64,000 bases of DNA from Niveispirillum sp048066115 (lineage in GTDB: Bacteria > Pseudomonadota > Alphaproteobacteria > Azospirillales > Azospirillaceae). The notes under the pieces are model-generated. The model was not told where the DNA came from, searched no databases, and saw only the letters and a list, made by a program, of their open reading frames with translations. Of this stretch, positions 41,308 to 48,325 are shown one piece after another (within the stretch, counting starts at the first letter, position 1; every line of letters begins with the position of its first letter). The translations under genes and the position numbers were made by a program. The stretch lies in the NCBI RefSeq assembly GCF_048066115.1, contig NZ_JBLTYX010000010.1:124001-188000 (forward strand), in the 5' to 3' direction.

Positions 41308-44238
41308 ATGTCGGTGGCGGGTGGTAGTCGGTCAGGCGACGCACACGATGGCATTCATGCCGTACCCTCGGGCGGGCGCACGGGACTGGCCCGTGCCGAC
41401 CGGCGCATGGTCACGGCCTTTTTCTGCGACATCGTCAATTCCAGCCTCATGGTCATCCCGCAGGACCCGGAAGACGCCTATGACCAGCTTTCCGGCCTGA
41501 TCGACATCATGCGCCGCCATGTGGCGGCCTTTGGCGGCACCTTGTGCCAGACCTTGGGCGACGGCGTCTATGCGGTGTTCGGCGCCCCGGTGGCACAGGA
41601 GAACCATGCCGTCCGTGCCTGCTTCGCCGCCGACGCCATCCTGCGCGAGGTGGCGCGCAGCGGCCGGTCGGTGCGCATCGGCATGGCATCGGGCGAGGTG
41701 CTGTGGGACCATGATGCCACCGGGCGGCAATCCTGCAATCCCGCTACGGGTGCCACGGTGCATATCGCCGCCAAGCTTCAGCAGCTGGCCGCGGGCGGTC
41801 ATGCCCTGATGGCGGAAGCCACGGCCCGCCTGGCGGCCGATTGGGTGGAGACGCGCGAGGGATCGCTGGTGGTCCTGGGCGGGGATGGCCCGTTGCAGAC
41901 CCATTTGCTGCTGGGGCTGCGCAGCCGGCGCCGGCAGTGCGACGACGAACTGCCCATGGTCGGGCGGGAGAATATCCACAATTACCTGATGACCGCACTG
42001 GACGGGGTCGTCGCGGATGGCACCTTCGCCGCGCATCTGGTGCAGGCCGCACCCGGCATGGGCAAGACCCGCCTGATGCGATCGCTGGCGGGCATGGCGC
42101 GCGGCCGTGGCCTGCGCGTGATCGAATGGCAGGTGCCGGCGATGGAGCCGGTGGGCGCGCCGAGCCCGCTGTGCCAATTGGTGACCGAGCTTTTGGACGG
42201 GCCCCTGCCGCGCACGCTGGACGGGGTGTCCGCCATGCTGCTGGGCGCGGGGGCGCAGCGGGAGGCGGCGGAGGCCCTATCCCTGATCCTGCTGCCGGCC
42301 CAGGATGGCATGGGTGAGCGCGGCGCGCCGGCCGTGTTGTCCCTGGCGGCGTCGGCGCTGGCGACGCTGGCTCGGTCGGCGGCGGAGCGGCGGCCCACAT
42401 TGCTGCTGGTGGAGGACGCCCACTGGGCGGATACCGCCGTGCAGGCCGTGCTGAACGCCCTGCTGGACCTGCCGACCGCCAGCACGCGCCTGATGCTGGT
42501 CCTGACCAGCCGGGACGAGGGGCTGGCGGCCGCCCTTGCCGGTCATCGCGTCCTGCACCAGCACAAGCTGGGCCTGCTGGGTGCCGCGGAGGCGTCGCGC
42601 CTGCTGGACATGTGGATGGGCCGGTTCCCCGGACTGGACCCGATCAAGCATGACCTGGCCCGCCGCGCGCGGGGCAATCCCTTCTTCCTGGTCGAATGCA
42701 TCCGCGTCCTGATGATGAACGGGACGCTGATCGGCGAGGTCGGGGATATGCGACCCGGCGAAATGCCGGCCTTCCCCGTCCCCGACACGGTGCAGGCCCT
42801 GCTGTCGGTGCGTATCGACATGCTGGACGAGGAGGCCCGTCGCCTGCTGCGTACGGCCGCCGTTGTCGGCCAGACCTTCGATGCCGGCCTGTTGTCCACC
42901 CTGACGGGTCCGGACACGGCGATCCGGCGACTGCCCGATCTTGTCCGCCTGGGTTTCATCGACGAGACGCGCCTGCTGCCGCGGCAGGAATATTCCTTCC
43001 ATCATGCGTTGCTGCATGAGGCCGTCTATTCCGCTGTCACGCGCCGCGATCGGCAGCAGTTGCATGGCGGGCTGGCGGAGTTGCTGAACCGGCCCGAATT
43101 TTCCGAATTGCCGGGCCGGCTGGCCGCGCAGGCGCGCCACGCTTCGGCGGGTGCCTTGTGGCCGCTGGCCGTGCGCGCGGGGATGGCCGCGGGACGGGAG
43201 GCGCTGGGCCGTTCGCTGGCGGTGGAGGCCGTGTCGCTGCTGGCCATCGCCGTCGACGCCAACGAGAAGCTGCCGCCGGGTCAGGAGATGATGACGGCCG
43301 GCATCGATCTGCGTCTGACCCTGGCCCGGGCTGCCATGCCGGCCGGTCTGGGCGACCGCGCCATGGCCGAGTTGGACAAGGCCGTCGGTCTGGCCCGGCG
43401 CGTCGGCGACGAATCCCGCGCCATGGTGGGACTGGTCCAGCAGATCAACTATGAATGGGTCTTCGGCCGCCTGGATCAGGCCACGATGCTCGCCGACAGC
43501 GCCATCAGCTATTCCGGCGGGGAGGAGGCAGCGCATCCGGAGCTACTGATCATCACCGCCGCCTGCCAGATCGAGAATGACGAGGCGGCCGACGCCTTGC
43601 GTCTGCTGGATATCGCGGAACGATCGGTGGCGCACGGACGGCACACGGTCGGCCAGCACATCATGCTGGATCTGGAGATGATGCTTGCCATCAAGCGGGC
43701 CCGCTGCCTGTCGCAGCTGGGCCGCGATGTCGAGGCGGAAACCCTGGTTCAGCAGGCGCTCCGCTGCGCCGATGCCAACCCCCATCTGTTCAACCGGGTT
43801 TTCGCCCGGTCGGACGCGGCGGAGATCCGGCTGCGCCAGCGGCGCTATGGCGACGTGCTCGCCTACAGCTCGGAAAGCCTCAACGTTTCGCGTTCCACCG
43901 GGTCCACCCTTCTGGACACGGTCAGTCTGGCCCGGAGGGGACTGGCCCTGGCCTATCTGGGCCGTGGCACCGCCGGTCTGGTGGATATCGAGCAGGGATT
44001 GCGTATCGCAACCACCCGCGGGGCCGCCCTGCACGTGGCCAAAGTCAAGCTTTGCCGTGCCTTCGCCCTGGCGCTGACCGGGCAGTTGCAGGCCGCGCAA
44101 CAAGAACGGGCTGCCGTGGCCATGCTGGCCGATGAACGCGGCTACCGGCTTCTGGCCAACCAGTTGCCCAGCCTGACGGAACTGACGGAAATCGCCGCAC
44201 AGGCCAGGTCCAACCTGAACCTTCTTTCCATGCGCTGA
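41308..44238 (+). CDS. Class III nucleotide cyclase fused to a signal-transduction ATPase
   Basis: 976 residues. The N-terminal cyclase homology domain (about 31-200) has the metal aspartates in FFCDIVNSS (Asp41) and TLGDGVYAVFG (Asp85). The transition-state Asn/Arg pair (VNxAAR) reads VHIAAK, with His152 and Lys156, so catalysis may be weak or altered. It is followed by an AAA/STAND-type ATPase (Walker A GMGKT 250-254, Walker B LLLVEDAHWAD near 370) and a helical TPR-like tail. The layout recurs in regulatory proteins that couple ATP state to output. It precedes the RiPP block and a CRP-type gene, which makes a cyclic-nucleotide circuit worth testing. The start has no strong ribosome site. 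Confidence 0.88.
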   Translation: MSVAGGSRSGDAHDGIHAVPSGGRTGLARADRRMVTAFFCDIVNSSLMVIPQDPEDAYDQLSGLIDIMRRHVAAFGGTLCQTLGDGVYAVFGAPVAQENHAVRACFAADAILREVARSGRSVRIGMASGEVLWDHDATGRQSCNPATGATVHIAAKLQQLAAGGHALMAEATARLAADWVETREGSLVVLGGDGPLQTHLLLGLRSRRRQCDDELPMVGRENIHNYLMTALDGVVADGTFAAHLVQAAPGMGKTRLMRSLAGMARGRGLRVIEWQVPAMEPVGAPSPLCQLVTELLDGPLPRTLDGVSAMLLGAGAQREAAEALSLILLPAQDGMGERGAPAVLSLAASALATLARSAAERRPTLLLVEDAHWADTAVQAVLNALLDLPTASTRLMLVLTSRDEGLAAALAGHRVLHQHKLGLLGAAEASRLLDMWMGRFPGLDPIKHDLARRARGNPFFLVECIRVLMMNGTLIGEVGDMRPGEMPAFPVPDTVQALLSVRIDMLDEEARRLLRTAAVVGQTFDAGLLSTLTGPDTAIRRLPDLVRLGFIDETRLLPRQEYSFHHALLHEAVYSAVTRRDRQQLHGGLAELLNRPEFSELPGRLAAQARHASAGALWPLAVRAGMAAGREALGRSLAVEAVSLLAIAVDANEKLPPGQEMMTAGIDLRLTLARAAMPAGLGDRAMAELDKAVGLARRVGDESRAMVGLVQQINYEWVFGRLDQATMLADSAISYSGGEEAAHPELLIITAACQIENDEAADALRLLDIAERSVAHGRHTVGQHIMLDLEMMLAIKRARCLSQLGRDVEAETLVQQALRCADANPHLFNRVFARSDAAEIRLRQRRYGDVLAYSSESLNVSRSTGSTLLDTVSLARRGLALAYLGRGTAGLVDIEQGLRIATTRGAALHVAKVKLCRAFALALTGQLQAAQQERAAVAMLADERGYRLLANQLPSLTELTEIAAQARSNLNLLSMR

Positions 44239-44306
44239 CCATTGCGGTCACGCACCGGCGCGTGCTTCCGATCAACCAGAAGCAGCCGGTATGACGCATT
44301 ACGGCA

Positions 44307-44345
44307 GAAAGGTTCCGGACGGCACCCGCCATCCGGAACCCTTTC
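44307..44345. terminator. Bidirectional terminator between cyclase and RHH gene
   Basis: GAAAGGTTCCGGA-C-GGC / GCC-A-TCCGGAACC-C-TTTC hairpin between the convergent stops at 44238 and 44366. It has A/T flanks on both sides rather than a long T run. Confidence 0.6.
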
Positions 44346-44365
44346 GCCGCATGGACGTGAAGGGA

Positions 44366-44704
44366 TCAGAATTTCATGTCGAGGGGCAGGTCCGCGGCGT
44401 CGCGCAGCAGCAGCGTGGAAGCGCCGCGGGACACGGCCCGGTAATAGGCCACCAAGAAGGCCCGGATCGTGGCGGTCAGCGAAGCATTCTGGTGCTGGCG
44501 GCGCGACACGATGGTGATCACCTGGTGGATGCTGAGATTCTCGCGCTCGGCGATCTCATGCAGTGCCTGCCACATCACCGCTTCCAGGCGTACGCTGGTC
44601 CGGTGTCCATCAACCCAGACATTGTGGCTGATCAACTGGCCGTCGACCTCCAGGTCGTGCGGCTCATAGACGGTGATGTCGTTCTTGGATTGCAGAGCGT
44701 TCAT
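44366..44704 (-). CDS. Ribbon-helix-helix DNA-binding protein (RHH_4 type)
   Basis: 112 residues from ATG 44704, with GAGG seven bases ahead. The RHH core is HRTSVRLEAVMWQALHEIAERENLSIHQVITIVSRRQ, followed by ASLTATIRAFLVAYYRAV, the pattern of alphaproteobacterial RHH_4 regulators. It is divergent from the precursor gene at 44931, so it could bind the shared 226-base intergenic region. No partner toxin is present. A regulatory role in the neighbouring peptide locus is inferred from position alone. Confidence 0.85.
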   Translation of the reverse strand: MNALQSKNDITVYEPHDLEVDGQLISHNVWVDGHRTSVRLEAVMWQALHEIAERENLSIHQVITIVSRRQHQNASLTATIRAFLVAYYRAVSRGASTLLLRDAADLPLDMKF

Positions 44705-44809
44705 CGGCGACCTCGCCTTCCTATCGATCATTATTCCGGTCTGTCGCGGATACCGGTCGGCAGGCCGCGTTTGGTGAACACACCATAGCGTTCCTTCTGC
44801 ATACGCCGC

Positions 44810-44825
44810 TGTGAAGCACTTCACA
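44810..44825. promoter_or_regulatory. CRP-type binding site upstream of the precursor gene
   Basis: TGTGAAGCACTTCACA, a perfect match to TGTGA-N6-TCACA. It lies 106 bases before the peptide ATG, in the shared divergent region, and a CRP-family gene (47283) is 2.5 kb downstream. Confidence 0.75.
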
Positions 44826-44930
44826 CGGCAAAACCGGCTGCCGGCATTAGCATCGGCAACGAAGACGACGAGGACTCGCCGCGCTCGTCTTTCGGAATAC
44901 ATAAGTAACCTTTGAGATGGAGATCGTAAT

Positions 44931-45110
44931 ATGCTGAGCCGTGGTGCCGATGGCCGTCTGTATCGTATCGCCCCGAACGGGGCCACCGTTGTTGTAGAAC
45001 AGGCGCAGAACCAGACCGTGAGCCGCGTTGCGGCCCGTGGCGCGGCGGATGCCGGCGCCAGCGCCGAGATTTACAGCGCCAGCGCAGAAATCTACGCCGC
45101 GAGGATTTAA
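44931..45110 (+). CDS. Candidate RiPP precursor peptide
   Basis: 59 residues. GGAG lies about nine bases before the ATG, and the next gene (YcaO) starts 88 bases after the stop. The leader half is charged and polar (MLSRGADGRLYRIAP...QAQNQTVSRVAARGAADAG). The C-terminus is GASAEIYSASAEIYAARI: SAEIY occurs twice, seven residues apart. There is no cysteine. Repeated core motifs next to YcaO and TfuA occur in thioamide peptides such as thiovarsolin, although that core is different. The assignment rests on size, position, the repeat and the neighbours, not on similarity to a known precursor. Confidence 0.62.
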   Translation: MLSRGADGRLYRIAPNGATVVVEQAQNQTVSRVAARGAADAGASAEIYSASAEIYAARI

Positions 45111-45198
45111 CCTTGTGGGATGCCGTTCCGCGGGTCTGCCGTGGAACGGCCCCATACGCCCATGCAGTCGAAGCGACAAAGTGCGATAGGGGACGGAG

Positions 45199-46437
45199 AT
45201 GGATCAGGTCCGTTTGACCGACTGGGACAATCTTGAGATGCCGCAGTGGCGCCGATTGGTCTCCGCGGAGGAAACGCTGGACCGGGTGAAGCCTTTATTT
45301 CCCTTATTCGGCATTACGCGCGTGGCCAATGTCACGGGCCTGGACACGATCGGCATTCCGGTTGTCATGGTGAACCGGCCCAATTCCCGTGCGCTGGCCG
45401 TATCGCAGGGCAAGGGCGTGACGCTGGCGGCCGCCAAGGCCTCCGCCGTGATGGAGAGCATCGAAAGCTGGCATGCGGAGCGCTGCACGCATCTGTCGCT
45501 GCGCATCGGGTCGTACGAGGATCTGCGTTATTCGCTGCCCATGGTCGATCCCGACCGTCTGCCCGCCAATACCGACAGCGCCTATTCCCCCCATCACCAG
45601 ATGTTGTGGGCGGAAGGCACCAACCTGCGCGATGGCAACAGCCTGTGGATCCCCTATGAGATGGTCCACACCAACTATACCCTGCCGCTGCCCACGGGCC
45701 ATGGCTGCTTCCAGGCCAATTCCAACGGGCTGGCATCGGGCAACCATTGGATCGAGGCGGTGATCCACGGCCTGTCCGAGGTGATCGAGCGCGACGCCCG
45801 CACCTTGTGGAATCAGCTGCCGGAGGAGGCGCAGGAAGAGACGCGGGTCGATCTGGAGACCATTGCCGATCCCACCTGCCGTGCGCTGCTGGCCCGCTTC
45901 GCCCATGCCGGCGTGGCCGTGGGCGTCTGGGACATGACGTCGGACGTGGGTGTGCCCACCTTCCTGGCCCGTATCGTCCAAGCCAATGCCGGCGCCGGCA
46001 CCACGGTGCGCCCGGCCTGCGGCTATGGCACGCACCTGGTGCCGGAGATCGCCCTGTCCCGCGCCCTGACCGAGGCGGCGCAGAGCCGCCTGACCTTCAT
46101 TTCCGGTGCCCGCGACGACATGCGGCGCGAGGAATACGACCATTTCCTGGCGGAGGAGCAGCAGGCCCTGTGGTTGAACCGCATCCGCCTGGGCACCACG
46201 GTGCGCGACTTCAACGAGTTCGAGGGCTGGCAGGGTCAGTCCCTGCGCGGCGACCTGGAGGAACTGCGCCGGCGTCTGGACAATGTCGGGATCGAGGATG
46301 TGGTCGTCGTCGACCTGACCCGCGCCGAGATCGGCATTCCCGTGGTCCGCGTCGTCGTGCCCGGTCTGGAAGGGGTGGATAATACCCCGAACTATGCGCT
46401 GGGCGCCCGTGGCCGCCGTGCCGCCGGCCTGGCCTGA
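45199..46437 (+). CDS. YcaO-family cyclodehydratase/thioamide-forming enzyme
   Basis: 412 residues. The YcaO ATP site is present: SQGKGVTLAAAKASAVMESIESWHAE (residues 69-94, with SxGKG and the two glutamates), GLASGNHWIEAVIHGLSEVIERDA and SRALTEAAQSRLTFISGARDDM. YcaO enzymes activate backbone amides with ATP to make azolines, amidines or thioamides. The C-terminus is not the proline-rich end of azoline-forming YcaOs. No E1-like or dehydrogenase partner is nearby, but a TfuA gene follows, the combination linked with thioamide formation. Its start is 88 bases past the precursor stop. Confidence 0.9.
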   Translation: MDQVRLTDWDNLEMPQWRRLVSAEETLDRVKPLFPLFGITRVANVTGLDTIGIPVVMVNRPNSRALAVSQGKGVTLAAAKASAVMESIESWHAERCTHLSLRIGSYEDLRYSLPMVDPDRLPANTDSAYSPHHQMLWAEGTNLRDGNSLWIPYEMVHTNYTLPLPTGHGCFQANSNGLASGNHWIEAVIHGLSEVIERDARTLWNQLPEEAQEETRVDLETIADPTCRALLARFAHAGVAVGVWDMTSDVGVPTFLARIVQANAGAGTTVRPACGYGTHLVPEIALSRALTEAAQSRLTFISGARDDMRREEYDHFLAEEQQALWLNRIRLGTTVRDFNEFEGWQGQSLRGDLEELRRRLDNVGIEDVVVVDLTRAEIGIPVVRVVVPGLEGVDNTPNYALGARGRRAAGLA

Positions 46438-46449
46438 GAGGACAAAGCC

Positions 46450-47199
46450 ATGAGCAATCCCGTCATCGTCTTCCTGGGTCCGACCCTGCCGGTTTCCGCC
46501 GCCCGCCGCGTGCTGGCCGCCGACTACCGCCCGCCTGTGGCCCAGGGCGACGTGCTGCGCGCGGTCATGGACCGTCCGGCCGCCATCGCCATCATCGACG
46601 GCTATTTCGAGAATGTGCCGGCCGTCTGGCACAAGGAGATCCTGTACGCCATGTCGCAGGGCATCCCCGTGCTGGGGGCCGCCAGCATGGGCGCCTTGCG
46701 CGCCGCCGAACTGGCCACCTTCGGCATGGAAGGGGCTGGCGCCATCTTCGATGCCTATATCGACGGCCGGCTGGAGGATGATGACGAGGTCGCGGTGACC
46801 CACGGCCCGGCAGAGCTGGGCTATCCGTCGCTGTCGGAGGCGATGGTCAATATCCGCCGCACCCTGTCGGATGCGCATGGCGCCGGCATCCTGTCGGTCC
46901 CGGCCCGTCGCCGCCTGCAGGATATCGCCAAGGACCTGTGCTATCGCGACCGCAACTATGGCCGCATCCTGCGCGAGGCGGAGGACGACATCGATGTCGA
47001 CCCGGCCGAGATCGAGGCTTTCCGCGACTGGCTGCCCACCGGCCGCGCCGACCAGAAGCGCGAGGATGCGCTGTGCCTGCTGTCCCGGGTGCGTGAGCGG
47101 GTGACGACCGGCACGCTGGGCGTGCGGCCGCTCTACGCGTTCGAGCATACGACCATGTGGGAACAGGTGGCGCGTCCGGTCCTGCGGGCGCTCGTCTGA
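46450..47199 (+). CDS. tfuA: TfuA-like core domain protein
   Basis: 249 residues, 12 bases after the YcaO gene, with GAGAGGACAAAGCC ahead. TfuA hallmarks: VIVFLGPTLP at the N-terminus, AIIDGYFENVPAVWHKEILYAMSQGIPVLGAASMGALRAAEL in the middle (GAASMGALRA is the strongest family motif), and DDDEVAVTHGPAELGYPSLSEAMVNIR. TfuA partners YcaO, first named for trifolitoxin production, and is thought to supply sulfur or assist in thioamide installation. The pair implies a modified peptide product. Confidence 0.93.
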   Translation: MSNPVIVFLGPTLPVSAARRVLAADYRPPVAQGDVLRAVMDRPAAIAIIDGYFENVPAVWHKEILYAMSQGIPVLGAASMGALRAAELATFGMEGAGAIFDAYIDGRLEDDDEVAVTHGPAELGYPSLSEAMVNIRRTLSDAHGAGILSVPARRRLQDIAKDLCYRDRNYGRILREAEDDIDVDPAEIEAFRDWLPTGRADQKREDALCLLSRVRERVTTGTLGVRPLYAFEHTTMWEQVARPVLRALV

Positions 47200-47282
47200 C
47201 TTGCATTTTTCGATCACGGAATCAATCCTGAGGCGATAGTCGCGGTTTGCGCCGCGGCCATGCGGATGACGGGGAGATTGCC

Positions 47283-47972
47283 GTGGCGCCTATCATCGAT
47301 CCTGGCCTGCTGCGCCGGAACAGCCTGTTCGGCATTCTGGACGAGGCGGAGATGGAGGCCGTGCTTGGCTTCGCGAAGCTTCGCCGGGCGGCGGGTGAGG
47401 AGCGGATATTCGCCAAGGGTGATCCTGGCGACAGCCTCTATGTCATCCTGCGCGGCCGCGTCGCGGTGCAGACCGAGTCGCAGGATGCCAAGGTCATGCT
47501 GCTGAACATCCTGGACACCGGTGCGGTGTTCGGGGAGATCGCGATGCTGGACGGGGGCGAGCGCACCGCCACCATCGTGGCGCAGGAGCCGACGGACCTG
47601 CTGCGCATCGACCGCCGGGATTTCCTGCCCTTCCTGTCGCAGCGCGCCGATCTGTGCATCCGCCTGATGGGTGTGCTGTGCGAGCGGGTGCGCTGGACCA
47701 GCGCCATCATTGAGGACACGGTCTTCCTTAACGTCACCCGCCGTTTGGCCAAGCGTATCCTGATGCTGGCGCAGAATTACGGACGGCAGACGGACACCGG
47801 CGTCCGCATCGCCACCTTCGTCAGCCAGGAGGATCTGGCCAACATGCTGGGCGTGTCGCGCGAGATCGTGAACAAGACGCTGAAGAGTTTCCAGGCGTCT
47901 GGCGCCATCACCTATCGCAACGGCTATATCGTGCTGCAGGATGAAAGCTTCCTGGATCAGATTTCGCGGTAG
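47283..47972 (+). CDS. CRP/FNR-family transcriptional regulator
   Basis: 229 residues from GTG 47283 with GGGGAG six bases upstream. The cyclic-nucleotide-binding domain has GEIAMLDGGERTATIVA (Gly84-Glu85, Arg94-Thr95), the phosphate-binding cassette of CRP. The C-terminal helix-turn-helix has SREIVNKTLK (192-201), aligned with CRP's SRETVGRILK, so the Arg and Glu that read TGTGA are kept while the next Arg is Lys. FNR-type cysteines are absent, so cAMP or a related ligand is more likely than oxygen. It lies 83 bases after tfuA, and a matching site is upstream of the precursor gene. Confidence 0.92.
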   Translation: MAPIIDPGLLRRNSLFGILDEAEMEAVLGFAKLRRAAGEERIFAKGDPGDSLYVILRGRVAVQTESQDAKVMLLNILDTGAVFGEIAMLDGGERTATIVAQEPTDLLRIDRRDFLPFLSQRADLCIRLMGVLCERVRWTSAIIEDTVFLNVTRRLAKRILMLAQNYGRQTDTGVRIATFVSQEDLANMLGVSREIVNKTLKSFQASGAITYRNGYIVLQDESFLDQISR

Positions 47973-48018
47973 GCGTAACCTGGGCACCTTGTGATCGGCA
48001 AGGTGCGGTGGGCTTGGC

Positions 48019-48324
48019 GTGGGCAGCAATCGGATCGCTTCATCCTTTCTTCTCCTGGCCTGCGTGACAGGGCTGACGGCCTGCGCCAGCCATGAGGGGC
48101 AGGTGAATGACAATTATATGTATGTGCCGTCGCGGCCGCCCGATCCCACGCCCCCGGCACCCGTCGCCACGCCACCTGCGATGACGCCAGCCCCCGCACC
48201 GGTGCCGTTGCCGGCGGTGCCCGCCGCCCCCGCCACCAAAGCGGAACCCGCGAAGCCGGCGGCACCGGCGAAGCCTGTCCCGTTGAAGCCGCCCCCGCCC
48301 AAACCCGCCGGGACCGGCACCTGA
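48019..48324 (+). CDS. Small proline-rich lipoprotein
   Basis: 101 residues starting at GTG 48019. Lipoprotein signal MGSNRIASSFLLLACVTGLTAC (lipobox LTAC), then a short polar stretch (ASHEGQVNDNYMYVPSRPPD) and about 60 residues of Pro/Ala/Lys. Such chains are common extended anchors in the envelope. The stop TGA at 48322 is two bases before the TPR-glycosyltransferase ATG, so the two may be coupled. No function can be named. Confidence 0.72.
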   Translation: MGSNRIASSFLLLACVTGLTACASHEGQVNDNYMYVPSRPPDPTPPAPVATPPAMTPAPAPVPLPAVPAAPATKAEPAKPAAPAKPVPLKPPPPKPAGTGT

Positions 48325-48325
48325 C

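Noticed and set aside
44931..45110. Lanthipeptide or thiopeptide precursor
   Set aside because: No cysteine in the peptide and no Lan or thiopeptide genes nearby; only YcaO and TfuA are present.
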